Counted from the stretch's first letter, positions 1 to 8,860 are shown. The stretch is 58,589 bases of DNA from Anabaena sp. UHCC 0204 (GCF_009711975.1 NZ_VIKW01000002.1:270307-328895), one strand, 5' to 3'. Numbers and translations: made by a program. Notes: generated by a model from the letters alone, not told the origin.

Positions 1-858
1 TTCCCACCCCAAAATTCCATATCTGAGATTGAAATTACAAATCACAAAGTTATCAGTACAGCCCCTACAATCAAGGAAGCAGGAAATCAAGAATCTGCTG
101 TTCACAATCTTCAACCCCAAAATTCCATATCTGAGATTGAAATTACCAATAACACAGTTATCAGTACAGCCCCTACAACCAGCAATAACACAAATTACAT
201 TATCCCTATTACCAACAAGCGTAAAAACCCTAATTTCTTTACCAAAGGTGATGAAGGTACAGAGGTGAGAATTTTACAACAACGCTTAAGAATCGCTGGT
301 TTTTATCATGGCAACCCGACTGGGGTTTTTGGTCCAATTACAGAAGAATCTGTCAAAAGATTCCAAAGGGCTTATAAATTAACAGTTGATGGTATTGCTG
401 GTAAGTCAACATTAGGTAAATTACCAGCGATTGATGCTGAGAATGGGACAACTGCTGCACAAAGATTAGATAATCGAGATACTCTCAGTTTAGGCGATCG
501 CGGTGAAGCCGTCAGAATTCTCCAAGAACAATTAATTAAGGCTGGATTTCTACAAAGTCAGTCCAATGGTTACTATGGTTCTAACACAGTTGATGCTGTC
601 ACTCGCTTTCAAAAACAGCAGCAGCTAGAAGCCAATGGCATGGCTGGACAAACTACCCGCTCTAAGTTGTATAATTTAGTCAGAAATTCCGCCAAAAGTG
701 ATTTTACTACTTTAGAAATCCAAAGACGATTACATGAAAAAGGTTTCTATAAAGGTCAAATCAACGGCATGATGGCAAATGATACCAAAAAAGCAATTAG
801 TCGCGCTCAGGAATTCTACGGTATCAGTCTTCAAGATATTAAAAACGGAAGTTTTTAA
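1..858 (+). CDS. Peptidoglycan-binding (PGB_1) repeat protein, 5' end outside window
   Basis: Frame 1 is open from the first base, so the gene starts upstream and this is its C-terminal 285 residues. The first part is a Thr/Asn/Ser-rich linker containing a 36-residue direct repeat. It is followed by three peptidoglycan-binding type 1 modules at about bases 247-423, 487-678 and 706-840. Each has the family pattern of a G-x-V-x-x-L-Q start, a G-Y/F-x-G middle and an F-Q-x-x-x-x-L end; the third is degenerate. The likely role is binding cell-wall glycan in the periplasm. It converges on furA, which matches the position of alr1690 beside furA in Anabaena sp. PCC 7120. A GTG at 265 could be read as a start, but the open frame upstream and the continuing repeat argue against it. 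Confidence 0.8.
   Translation, partial: FPPQNSISEIEITNHKVISTAPTIKEAGNQESAVHNLQPQNSISEIEITNNTVISTAPTTSNNTNYIIPITNKRKNPNFFTKGDEGTEVRILQQRLRIAGFYHGNPTGVFGPITEESVKRFQRAYKLTVDGIAGKSTLGKLPAIDAENGTTAAQRLDNRDTLSLGDRGEAVRILQEQLIKAGFLQSQSNGYYGSNTVDAVTRFQKQQQLEANGMAGQTTRSKLYNLVRNSAKSDFTTLEIQRRLHEKGFYKGQINGMMANDTKKAISRAQEFYGISLQDIKNGSF
7..182 (+). repeat. 108-bp direct repeat (36 codons) in linker of the peptidoglycan-binding gene
   Basis: Bases 7-74 recur at 115-182 with only a few mismatches. The period of 108 bp keeps the frame. Each copy encodes a segment containing PQNSISEIEITN and VISTAPT. This is a recent in-frame duplication in the low-complexity linker, and further copies may lie upstream of the window. 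Confidence 0.85.
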
Positions 859-954
859 CTCCCGCTTTCTCAATACACTTAGATTTTCGCACGACTTGAT
901 TCATCCTCCCAAATAATTGATAATTGTCCATTGTCAATTATCAATTGTCCATTG

Positions 955-1410
955 CTAAAGAGGCATTAACGCCCTTTGGCACTGAGGACAGACAGCATGA
1001 ATTGTCATTTGACAATCTAATAAATGGAATCCTTCTTTCTGTGCTGTTTTTGCCCCAATCTTTAAAATCGAGTCGTTTTTAAACTCAATAGTCGAGTTAC
1101 AACGCACACAAATTAGGTGATGGTGGTGATGGGGATAAGGCTGATTAATTTCATAATGCTTATGCCCTTCACCTAACTCTAATTCCCGTAGAATACCCAT
1201 CCTCGCCATTAACTTTAAAGTGCGATAGATAGTAGATAAACTAATCCCCTCACCGTCAGTCTCTAAGCGATGATATAGATCCTCAGCACTTAAATGTTCA
1301 CCTTGTGGAAGTTCTTGAAAAATATGTAGAATCGTTTCGCGCTGGGGAGTTAAACGCCAACCACGGTCGTTCAGTTCTGCTTTAAGTGAACCAGTTGTGT
1401 AGACAGTCAT
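955..1410 (-). CDS. furA: Ferric uptake regulator FurA
   Basis: Fur-family metal-sensing repressor that controls iron homeostasis and redox-linked genes in cyanobacteria. From the ATG at 1408-1410 the protein is 151 residues, the length I recall for Anabaena FurA. It has an N-terminal winged helix (WRLTPQRETILHIF, then ISLSTIYRTLKLM). The dimerisation and metal-binding part carries the HHHHH cluster and two CxxC motifs, C101-V-R-C104 and C141-P-Q-C144, plus C133. This cysteine set points to FurA rather than the Zur (FurB) or PerR (FurC) paralogues. A TTG six codons upstream would give 157 residues but is less likely. The gene lies 95 bp downstream of sigC on the same strand and converges on a peptidoglycan-binding gene, as in PCC 7120. 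Confidence 0.9.
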   Translation of the reverse strand: MTVYTTGSLKAELNDRGWRLTPQRETILHIFQELPQGEHLSAEDLYHRLETDGEGISLSTIYRTLKLMARMGILRELELGEGHKHYEINQPYPHHHHHLICVRCNSTIEFKNDSILKIGAKTAQKEGFHLLDCQMTIHAVCPQCQRALMPL

Positions 1411-1440
1411 ACTAATTTTTCTCAACAAAGCCCATTAATT

Positions 1441-1500
1441 GAGAATATAACAAATATTTGACCTGATTTGCAACAATCGTTGCTTCTTGACAATATTTGT
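1441..1500 (-). promoter_or_regulatory. AT-rich furA upstream region with palindromes, possible Fur boxes
   Basis: The 113 bp between sigC and furA contain a perfect palindrome CAAATATTTG at 1451-1460, a related CAATATTTG at 1491-1499, and an inverted repeat GCAAC-N4-GTTGC at 1470-1483. FurA is known to autoregulate and to bind AT-rich palindromic boxes. That these copies are its operators is an inference from position and composition only. Confidence 0.3.
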
Positions 1501-1523
1501 TAGTTATCAATTTTTAATTGTCT

Positions 1524-2771
1524 CTAAGTCAACGATTCTAGATAATCGCGGATCAGGTTGCGGCGCTTTGGCTGGCGGAGTTTTTGCAAAGCCTTTGATT
1601 CAATTTGTCTGACTCTTTCCCGTGATAGGTCCAGGGCGCGGCCAATTTCTGCTAAGGAGTAAGCATGACCATCGGACAAGCCGAAGCGCATCAGAATAAC
1701 ATCACGTTCCCGACTGGTTAAATCATCTAAAAGATTATGCAAATCTTTATGTAAAGATTCCCGCATTAACATTTCTTCGGGAGTAATGCAATCAGTTTCT
1801 AGTAATTCGCCTAATTCAGTATCTTTATCTTTGCCTACTTTAGTTTCCAAAGAAACAGAACGAGGAACTCTCAATAAGACTTCCCGGACTTGGGTAGGTG
1901 TCATATCTAACTCAATAGCCAGGTCTTCTAAAGTCGGTGTGCGACCTTTTTCTTGGGCAATTTTCCGTTGCGCCTTTTTAATTTTGTTGAGTTTTTCGGT
2001 AATATGGACAGGAAGGCGAATGGTGCGGCTAGAAGTAGCGATCGCTCGCGTAATGCCTTGACGAATCCACCAGTAAGCATAGGTACTAAAACGATAACCC
2101 TTAGTGGGATCAAATTTCTCTACTGCTCTTTCTAAACCTAAAGTCCCTTCTTGGACTAAATCTAGCAATTCCAAACCACGATTTTGATATTTCTTAGCGA
2201 CAGATACCACCAACCGCAAATTCGCTTTAATCATGTGCGATTTGGCTTGTAGTCCTTGAGTTTGAACTTGCTCTAGTTCTTCTACTGTTAAATTAGCAAT
2301 TTCTGCCCAGCGTTTTTTACCATTTGCTAAAGTAGGTTTAAGATCAGGAAGATTGACACCAGCAGTAGTCGCCCACCGTTCCAAAGAAGGGCGATGTCCT
2401 AATTCCGATGTTAAACGCTCCTGTACCTCAATTAACCGCAAATAAGGGACAATTACTTCATCTCCTTCTTTGGCAGCTAAACTCAACACTATTCGCATCT
2501 TTAAATAGCGTTGCACCTTTTGAGCTTCGGAAACTTCTTCATCTCGTCCTAATAAACGGACTCGACCGATTTCCTGAAGATATAACCGTACTAAGTCTGT
2601 ACTGCGTCGGTTATTTTGACCGCCTAAATCAGCTTCAACTGCGGACAGGTCTAAATCCGGTAAATCATCTACAGATAAATCATTTTCATCACCACTGATT
2701 TCCAGATCCAAAGGTGGGGTTGGATTTTGACCATCGTAAGTGGCATCTTTATAAAAGGATGTGGCTGGCAT
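1524..2771 (-). CDS. sigC: Group 2 RNA polymerase sigma factor SigC
   Basis: Sigma-70 family factor of 415 residues. Visible regions are 1.2 (DLVRLYLQEIGRVRLL), 2 (LRLVVSVAKKYQNRGLELLD, then YRFSTYAYWWIRQGITRAI), 3 (IRLPVHITEKLNKIKKAQR), and 4 with the C-terminal helix-turn-helix (SLAEIGRALDLSRERVRQIE). The acidic N-terminus is short, with no long region 1.1, as in group 2 factors. Assignment to SigC rests on the length and on the neighbouring furA: in Anabaena sp. PCC 7120 sigC (all1692) sits directly upstream of furA (all1691). SigC there is linked to early heterocyst differentiation and nutrient stress. The ATG start follows an intergenic region of about 600 bp likely to hold the promoter. 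Confidence 0.9.
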   Translation of the reverse strand: MPATSFYKDATYDGQNPTPPLDLEISGDENDLSVDDLPDLDLSAVEADLGGQNNRRSTDLVRLYLQEIGRVRLLGRDEEVSEAQKVQRYLKMRIVLSLAAKEGDEVIVPYLRLIEVQERLTSELGHRPSLERWATTAGVNLPDLKPTLANGKKRWAEIANLTVEELEQVQTQGLQAKSHMIKANLRLVVSVAKKYQNRGLELLDLVQEGTLGLERAVEKFDPTKGYRFSTYAYWWIRQGITRAIATSSRTIRLPVHITEKLNKIKKAQRKIAQEKGRTPTLEDLAIELDMTPTQVREVLLRVPRSVSLETKVGKDKDTELGELLETDCITPEEMLMRESLHKDLHNLLDDLTSRERDVILMRFGLSDGHAYSLAEIGRALDLSRERVRQIESKALQKLRQPKRRNLIRDYLESLT

Positions 2772-3376
2772 AATGTCTCAAATTGCTCCAGGTAACAATA
2801 GATTAGGGTCAGCTAAAATTACGGTCAGCTAATTAACTGTTGCTATTGTTCCCGTAATTCGTCATGAAATAACACGGTTTGGTGTTCGGCGTACAATTCT
2901 TTGCAAAACTTTGTACTAATGTAAGTAGACAGTAGGGAAAAAATAATTCAAAATTAAAAATAGAGCCTCCGGCTCTTGTACATTTTGACCGAGTTGATCA
3001 GTTCTAGTCGCTTTGTGATTGAACCAATAGCTATTCAAATCTCTAGCTCGACTTTTCATAAGGAGTTATGAGTCAACATTACCATTTTAGGGATATCGAC
3101 GGTTATTTTTTTAACTAATTTACAAACATACTACTAGTACGGAACAAGGATAAGTCAATAAAGCATTAAAAATAATCCAAAGCTTACGTAATCTGCTTTT
3201 TTAATTTTTAATTCTACCTTCCGGTACTGGTTATGATGATGTTTATAAACTACATAGTTATATTTACACGACTCAAAAGGTGATTTCCTGACGATTTGAT
3301 AAATTTTTCCTAGAGATTTTGCGGTGATGATCTAATTTGAATTGGACACCTTTCTCTATCAGCATTTCTCCCCTTG
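2772..3376. other. 605-bp intergenic region upstream of sigC
   Basis: No clear gene. It holds a tandem 10-mer GGTCAGCTAA (2807-2816 and 2823-2832), a small hairpin AGAGCC-TCC-GGCTCT (2962-2976), and a 16-codon ORF at 3068-3118 beginning MSQHYHFRD. That ORF has an AAGGAG only two bases before its ATG. The remainder is AT-rich. It probably carries the sigC promoter, reading left, and the 3' flank of gpsA. I could not assign -10/-35 elements reliably. Confidence 0.4.
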
Positions 3377-4342
3377 TTACCACATTTGTTCTGTAGAAAA
3401 GTTATCAAATTCGGGTTTGATATCTCGTAACATCAGTTGATCTAATGCTTGCTTAGGTGTAACTTCTCCTTCAAGTAGTCGGTAGACTTGCTCAGTAATA
3501 GGCATAGCAATACTCTGTTGTTGGGCAATTTCCATCAACACCCGACAAGTGTTTACACCTTCGGCTGTACCAGGAAGATTAGCCAGAACCCCTTGCAGTG
3601 TTTTTCCATTGGCTAATTGATAGCCAACTTGATAATTGCGACTTAAGGGGCTGTTGCAGGTTGCTAATAAATCTCCTAGACCCGATAAACCGTAAAATGT
3701 TTCCGTTTTCGCCCCTAAACAATTACCTATCCTCACCATTTCCGTTAATCCACGAGTGACTAAAGCGGCTTTGGCATTTGTTCCCAGGTGTAATCCATCA
3801 CATACACCAGCGGCGATCGCCATCACATTCTTGAGTGTTCCTCCTAATTCTACTCCCACAGGATCAGGGTTAGTATAAACACGAAAGCGACTCGAAGAAA
3901 ATACCAGTTGCACAGTTTGAGCAGCATTCGTATTTTTACTAGCTACTACCGTCGCTGCTGGTAACTCCTGGGCAATTTCTTGAGATAAATTCGGACCAGA
4001 TAAAACAACAACTGGAGAATCAGGAAAAGTTGCTTGCCAAATTTGCGAAGGTGTGTATGTAGTCTGTGGTTCTAGTCCCTTAGTTGCAGAGACAAAGATT
4101 GTCTGTGGGCAGACAGGAAAAGACTTTACCATAGAAGCTACATCTCTGACACCTTTCATGGAAATAGCCGACAAGACTATTTGGGCATTTTCTAATACAG
4201 TTTCTAGAGATAGCGATTCCTGACGTGACCATAGATGCACCTGATGGCCATTAATGGCTGCTAATTTTGCCAGGGCTGTACCCCAAGCACCTGCACCAAG
4301 AATAACGACAGATTTTGAATTTGGTGATTGGTGATTGGTCAT
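3377..4342 (-). CDS. gpsA: Glycerol-3-phosphate dehydrogenase [NAD(P)+]
   Basis: Reduces dihydroxyacetone phosphate to sn-glycerol 3-phosphate for membrane lipid synthesis. The Rossmann motif GAGAWGTALA is at the N-terminus. The family segments SATKGLEP, LSGPN and GTLKNVMAIAAGVCDGL follow, then the conserved Lys/Asp region of the C-terminal helical domain (LSGLGDLLATC). The segment between the Rossmann motif and the SAIS stretch is shorter than in E. coli GpsA. The frame extends 12 codons upstream to a TTG at 4378, but that stretch and the first residues of the chosen ATG start are encoded by heptamer repeats, so the exact start is uncertain. It lies just downstream of lipA on the same strand and is probably co-transcribed. 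Confidence 0.92.
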   Translation of the reverse strand: MTNHQSPNSKSVVILGAGAWGTALAKLAAINGHQVHLWSRQESLSLETVLENAQIVLSAISMKGVRDVASMVKSFPVCPQTIFVSATKGLEPQTTYTPSQIWQATFPDSPVVVLSGPNLSQEIAQELPAATVVASKNTNAAQTVQLVFSSSRFRVYTNPDPVGVELGGTLKNVMAIAAGVCDGLHLGTNAKAALVTRGLTEMVRIGNCLGAKTETFYGLSGLGDLLATCNSPLSRNYQVGYQLANGKTLQGVLANLPGTAEGVNTCRVLMEIAQQQSIAMPITEQVYRLLEGEVTPKQALDQLMLRDIKPEFDNFSTEQMW

Positions 4343-4357
4343 TGGTGATTGGTAACT
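4323..4357. repeat. GGTGATT-type heptamer repeat overlapping the gpsA 5' end
   Basis: Five heptamers in a row: GGTGATT twice, GGTCATT, GGTGATT, GGTAACT. On the minus strand they encode the N-terminal residues YQSPMTNHQSP of the longest gpsA frame. This is a short tandemly repeated repetitive sequence of the kind common in Nostocales. Confidence 0.85.
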
Positions 4358-4389
4358 GGGTAGAATAACCACGGACAACTGACAACGAA

Positions 4390-5259
4390 CTATCTTGGAT
4401 AACGTTTCATTAATTCTCTTACTTGTTCAGCATGATATGAGCTTCTTGTCAATGGAGAAGAAACAACTTGTAAAAATCCTAGTTCTTCTCCAAAAGCTTG
4501 CCAAGCTGCAAATTGGGCTGGTGTGATAAAGTCAGCTACCTGTAAGTGTTTTTGACTGGGTTGGAGATATTGCCCAATTGTTAAAATATCACAATCTACT
4601 GCGCGTAGGTCTTTCATGACTTGGCGAACTTCTGCATCTGTTTCACCCAAACCAACCATGATACCAGATTTGGTGTAAGTGCTAGGAGCAATTTGGCGAG
4701 AACGTTGTAATAATTCCAGCGTGCGATCGTAATTTCCTTGGGGACGCACACGGCGATATAAACGCGCAATAGTTTCTGTATTGTGGTTTAGTACCTCTGG
4801 TTTAGCTTGAAGAATTATCTCTAAAGCTTGCCAGTTACCGCATAAATCAGGAATTAATACTTCTATCGTCGTTCGAGGCGAAACATCGTGAATAGCGGTA
4901 ATACATTTAACAAACTGAGATGCTCCACCATCTGGTAAATCATCTCTATTAACAGAAGTAATCACGACGTGATTAAGCTGCATTCGCCGCACTGCTTCTG
5001 CTAGTCTTGTGGGTTCGGTGGGATCTAATGCTTGAGGTTTCTTTTCAAAATCAATATCACAGTAAGGACAAGCCCTAGTGCAAGCTGGCCCCATAATTAA
5101 AAATGTGGCAGTACCAGCATTAAAGCATTCGCCAATATTGGGACAGGAAGCCTCTTCACAAACGGTATTCAGGGCTAAATCCCGCAAAATTTCTTTAACG
5201 TTACCAACACGCTCCCATTGAGGTGCTTTTACCCGCAACCAGTCTGGTTTTACAGTCAC
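4390..5259 (-). CDS. lipA: Lipoyl synthase (radical SAM)
   Basis: Inserts two sulfur atoms into the octanoyl chain on lipoyl-carrier domains. The 289-residue protein has both Fe-S sites: the auxiliary cluster cysteines in [12 protein letters not shown] and the radical-SAM CxxxCxxC in [11 protein letters not shown]. Downstream are the LipA signatures [22 protein letters not shown] and [10 protein letters not shown], and a C-terminal SSYHAEQ. The end of the gene is 47 bp from the long gpsA frame start. Length and motifs are normal for a bacterial LipA. Cyanobacteria often have more than one copy; this window shows only one. Confidence 0.95.
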   Translation of the reverse strand: MTVKPDWLRVKAPQWERVGNVKEILRDLALNTVCEEASCPNIGECFNAGTATFLIMGPACTRACPYCDIDFEKKPQALDPTEPTRLAEAVRRMQLNHVVITSVNRDDLPDGGASQFVKCITAIHDVSPRTTIEVLIPDLCGNWQALEIILQAKPEVLNHNTETIARLYRRVRPQGNYDRTLELLQRSRQIAPSTYTKSGIMVGLGETDAEVRQVMKDLRAVDCDILTIGQYLQPSQKHLQVADFITPAQFAAWQAFGEELGFLQVVSSPLTRSSYHAEQVRELMKRYPR

Positions 5260-5384
5260 AGTCTATTTTTACCATTTTAGTTATACAAATCTAATCCTAG
5301 CAAGCAAAGACCTCTCTGGAAGATAGAAAATTTGTTATTTTATGTTGATTGTGATACTATGGGTTCATATTGCCATTTTTATGG

Positions 5385-5458
5385 CGGGATGTGGCGCAGC
5401 TTGGTAGCGCACTTCGTTCGGGACGAAGGGGCCGCTGGTTCGAATCCAGTCATCCCGA
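5385..5458 (+). tRNA. tRNA-Pro(CGG)
   Basis: The cloverleaf folds by eye. The acceptor CGGGATG pairs with CATCCCG, the D-stem GCGC pairs with GCGC, the anticodon stem CTTCG pairs with CGAAG around the loop TTCGGGA (anticodon CGG at 5419-5421), and the T-arm is GCTGG-TTCGAAT-CCAGT. The discriminator is A5458 and CCA is not encoded. A Tn7-like transposon end appears to begin five bases downstream. Confidence 0.95.
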
Positions 5459-5462
5459 TTGT

Positions 5463-5515
5463 TGTACATTCGCAAACTAAATGTCGCAGTTCGCAAATTA
5501 ATGTCGCAGTTGCTG
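5463..5515 (+). mobile_element. Putative end of a type V-K CRISPR-associated transposon (Tn7-like), downstream of tRNA-Pro
   Basis: The stretch starts with TGTACA (5463-5468), followed head to tail by two near-identical repeats at 5469-5489 and 5490-5509, the second being TTCGCAAATTAATGTCGC plus AG. To my knowledge, TGTACA termini followed by TnsB-binding repeats of this shape, placed just 3' of a tRNA gene, are typical of cyanobacterial type V-K CAST elements. No second end, no tnsB/tnsC/tniQ and no cas12k are visible in the window. It is therefore either a relic single end or one end of an element whose other parts have been lost. Confidence 0.55.
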
Positions 5516-5519
5516 TTTT

Positions 5520-5597
5520 TTGGATGAAGATAAAGCTGTGATTCCTCTGTGGTTAGATATTATTTATCAGGGGTTACAAGAAAAATTAACTTCTTAA
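5520..5597 (+). pseudogene. C-terminal fragment of an unidentified protein
   Basis: A short open stretch of 25 codons ending LDIIYQGLQEKLTS then TAA follows the transposon-like end directly. It has no start signal and looks like the tail of a larger gene whose front was replaced. I do not recognise the family. Confidence 0.25.
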
Positions 5598-5725
5598 ATA
5601 AAGTACAAAATATATAGTTTGCACAAAGAGACTACTATTATAGAATGATAGACTCGCTCCTAATTTAATGGAGGTACTTGATCAACAACTATTAGGCTTC
5701 CCTTAGTATTAGGAGGGATAGAACT

Positions 5726-8700
5726 ATGATTACATCATCTAGCTTAGATTGGAGAGAACAACTTGGACTGAGTGGAAGACGCTCACCAGAGTTTTTTCAT
5801 ACCCTTGAAGAAATTAATACAGGTAAACATTCTCTTCCACAGGCTCATATAATGCGTAGAGCATGGAAAGATTTAGAACTCAATGGTATTCTATGCGTCA
5901 ATAACGCACCCTATATTTATTTTAAAGAAGTTCCTAGTATAGATTTTGAGCAGATGCGTAGATTGCATCGCCAGATATGGAATCAAGGTATTGCTCCCTT
6001 ACTTGTAGTTATTAGTCCAACTAAAGTTCAAGTTTATTCTGGTCTTGCGCTTCCCGCAAAAGATGATCAAGATGTTTCCCAACAAAATCGTCTTGTCGAA
6101 ATTTTAGATCGGGTAGCTGATGAAATTGAACTTAAGCAATTTATCAGATCAATAGAACTCGGTGAATTGTTTAGAAAAAAACCGGAATCTTTTAAACCAG
6201 ATTTGCGTGTTGATCGCTATCTACTCAAAAATTTAGCGGCTGCACGTAATAGTTTATTGAAAGAAGAAACTAATAATACACTAGATATCAGGATTGTTAA
6301 TGCTCTGCTATGGCGCACAATATTTACCTGTTATCTCGTTGATAGAGAAATTATTGATCTTTCTTATTTTCATAAAATAGGTGCAACAGATTGTCACAGA
6401 CTAATTGATCTTTTGGAAAAAAATGAACCTCATCAATCAAAGCAACTTTTATATGCTTTGTTTGAACAACTTCAATGTGACTTTAATGGAGACTTGTTTG
6501 ATGGGGATATTCAATCAGAAAGTAAATTAATTCAAGACAGACATATTAACATATTAAAAAGTTTTCTTCGTGGTGATGATCTAAGTAGTGGTCAACTTTC
6601 GCTGGGGTTTTGGGCTTATGATTTTAGTGTTATACCTATTGAAACAATAAGTAGTATTTATGAAAACTTTCTTGAAACACAAGAAAAACGGGAAAGTGGC
6701 ATATATTACACACCAAGATTTTTAGCTGAGATAGTTCTTGATACAGCACTAAATGGATGGACTTCCTTACTAGAAAAGCGTTTTCTTGACCCGTCTTGTG
6801 GTTCAGGTATATTTCTAGTAGCGATTTTTAACCGATTAGCTGAAGAATGGCTTATCAAGCACAGAACTGTTAGGAATAACAATGATGAACTTGCACCAGC
6901 CCTAATTAATATTCTTCAGCAGAACCTTTTTGGTATAGATGCAGATTCTAGTGAAACCGCTTGTCGTATTGCAGCATTTAGCTTATATCTTGCCTTTCTA
7001 GATCAACTTGATCCTAGAGATATTCAGAAACTTCAAAAAAAGGGGAATGCACTTCCAAAATTAGTAGGTCATAACCTTCTTTGCAAAGATTTTTTTGAAA
7101 AAGATTTACCCATTCCTGTGGATGAATTTGACCTGATAGTAGGTAATCCACCTTGGGCAAAAGTAACAGGAAAACAAAAAAATCTTATGGAGCATTGGTG
7201 TGAACAAGAAAATCATACAATTGCCCAAAGACAATTAGCTTGTGGGTTTGTATGGAAAGCTCCGCAACACTTACGGGATGATGGACGTATTTGTTTTTTA
7301 CTTCCAGCAGGAGTTTTATTTAACCACCAAGATAAAGCACTAGACTTTCAAAAAGAGTGGTTATCAACATATACGATTGAGCAGGTAATTAATCTATCCG
7401 ATATGAGGTTTTACCTGTTTGATGGTGCTGATCGTCCTACACTTATTGTTAGGTATCGGAAAGAAAAACCTGATAGAAAAACTAGCAGTATTGACTATAT
7501 AACTCCTAAAACTGAATTGGAAACTATTCGGGCTGAAATTCTAGCTATTTCACCAGAAGACCAAACTAAGGTTAGACTGCGAGAAGTTCTATATGACCTT
7601 AGTAATGGTGAAGCTGCGCTAGTTTGGAAACAATCCTTTTGGGGAACCCCTAGAGACAGAAAATTTCTGGAAAGATTATCTGCACTACCACGACTAGATG
7701 ATTTAGTAGATACATTAAAAATAGCTGAGAGCAAGAGAGAAAAGCGGTGGTTGATGAGTCGAGGTTTTGAACCAGAAGGGGCTAGTGATAATCCTAATAA
7801 TGTTATATTATCACCTTGGTCTCGGAAAACATTATTCTTAGCTGCACGAAGTAATAATATTGATTTGATTGTCTTGGAATCTGATTGTACTTCTCTTGGT
7901 AATCGCTTTAAAAGGCTTCGTAGACTGCCAGATCAAAAAATATTTACGGCTCCACTTGTAATTGTAAGTAAAAGCCTGAAAGTAGCTTTTGCTGACTTTG
8001 ATGTTGTTTTTCAAGATGCACTTCGAGGTATTCATGGTAAACCAGAAGATACCGAAGTTCTTCTGTTCTTGGCTGTTGCTCTCAACTCTATTTTGGCAAA
8101 ATATTTCTTATTTCATACAGCATCTACTTGGGGAATTGAGCGCGGTGATATACGTGTCGCAGAACTACTTAAATTTCCATTTTTATTGCCAGAAATGACT
8201 CAAGATCCTTCTAGGTCAAAAGAAATTATTCATCAAGTTGCAGAGAAAATTAGAAATTTAAAAACCCAGATTAATCAAAACTTTTTGTTAAATCGTCAGC
8301 AGACAATACAAAATGAGAAAGATGAATTACTCAGATACATTTATGAGTATTATGATATTGATGTATATGAACAAATACTAATAGACGATACTATCAATAT
8401 TTCCATACCAAGCATCCAACCAAATCGAGGAACTTGGCCTATTCCTACATTAGTTAGGAGCGAATCAGAAGAACGGAAGGAGTATTTAAAACTTTTATGT
8501 AATGTACTTAATAATTGGGCGCGTAAAAGCCAGTATACTATAATCGGCAATATCATAATCTCTTTAAGTATGGGTGCAGCAATTATCGTTTTAGACAGAA
8601 AAATTAATGTAGAGCAAAGCTGGGCGAATATTGAGCAGAAATCAATAAAGGAATTAGATACTGTTCTCCAACGGATTATTCGTCTTTTACCGAATCAGCA

Positions 8701-8860
8701 AGGGAGTATCAGCTTATTGCGAAATCTCAAGGTTTTCGACCAAGATAAGTTATATATTTTTAAACCATTAGCTCGTCGGTTTTGGACTAAGACTTCTGCT
8801 TTAAATGATGCAGATGAAATAGCAGCAGCAATCCTCACTAGCAACTATAAGGAAAGCTGA
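5726..8860 (+). CDS. N6-adenine DNA methyltransferase, Eco57I/PglX-like
   Basis: 1044 residues. The methyltransferase core lies in the middle: motif X region SGIYYTPRFLAEIVLDTAL (about 324-342), AdoMet motif I DPSCGSG (355-361) and catalytic motif IV NPPW (474-477). This is the gamma-class layout of type IIG and type I adenine methylases. The N-terminal 300 residues resemble the helical and nuclease-like front of type IIG enzymes, but I see no convincing PD-(D/E)XK triad there. The C-terminal part should carry target recognition. A strong AGGAGG lies nine bases before the ATG. The stop codon overlaps the ATG of a small nuclease gene (TGATG), implying coupled translation and a restriction-modification or related defence pair. 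It sits just inside a CAST-like end and could be cargo. Confidence 0.8.
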   Translation: MITSSSLDWREQLGLSGRRSPEFFHTLEEINTGKHSLPQAHIMRRAWKDLELNGILCVNNAPYIYFKEVPSIDFEQMRRLHRQIWNQGIAPLLVVISPTKVQVYSGLALPAKDDQDVSQQNRLVEILDRVADEIELKQFIRSIELGELFRKKPESFKPDLRVDRYLLKNLAAARNSLLKEETNNTLDIRIVNALLWRTIFTCYLVDREIIDLSYFHKIGATDCHRLIDLLEKNEPHQSKQLLYALFEQLQCDFNGDLFDGDIQSESKLIQDRHINILKSFLRGDDLSSGQLSLGFWAYDFSVIPIETISSIYENFLETQEKRESGIYYTPRFLAEIVLDTALNGWTSLLEKRFLDPSCGSGIFLVAIFNRLAEEWLIKHRTVRNNNDELAPALINILQQNLFGIDADSSETACRIAAFSLYLAFLDQLDPRDIQKLQKKGNALPKLVGHNLLCKDFFEKDLPIPVDEFDLIVGNPPWAKVTGKQKNLMEHWCEQENHTIAQRQLACGFVWKAPQHLRDDGRICFLLPAGVLFNHQDKALDFQKEWLSTYTIEQVINLSDMRFYLFDGADRPTLIVRYRKEKPDRKTSSIDYITPKTELETIRAEILAISPEDQTKVRLREVLYDLSNGEAALVWKQSFWGTPRDRKFLERLSALPRLDDLVDTLKIAESKREKRWLMSRGFEPEGASDNPNNVILSPWSRKTLFLAARSNNIDLIVLESDCTSLGNRFKRLRRLPDQKIFTAPLVIVSKSLKVAFADFDVVFQDALRGIHGKPEDTEVLLFLAVALNSILAKYFLFHTASTWGIERGDIRVAELLKFPFLLPEMTQDPSRSKEIIHQVAEKIRNLKTQINQNFLLNRQQTIQNEKDELLRYIYEYYDIDVYEQILIDDTINISIPSIQPNRGTWPIPTLVRSESEERKEYLKLLCNVLNNWARKSQYTIIGNIIISLSMGAAIIVLDRKINVEQSWANIEQKSIKELDTVLQRIIRLLPNQQGSISLLRNLKVFDQDKLYIFKPLARRFWTKTSALNDADEIAAAILTSNYKES

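Noticed and set aside
5332-5541. ORF of 69 codons across tRNA-Pro
   Set aside because: It overlaps the tRNA and transposon-like end; the frame is a by-product of those sequences.
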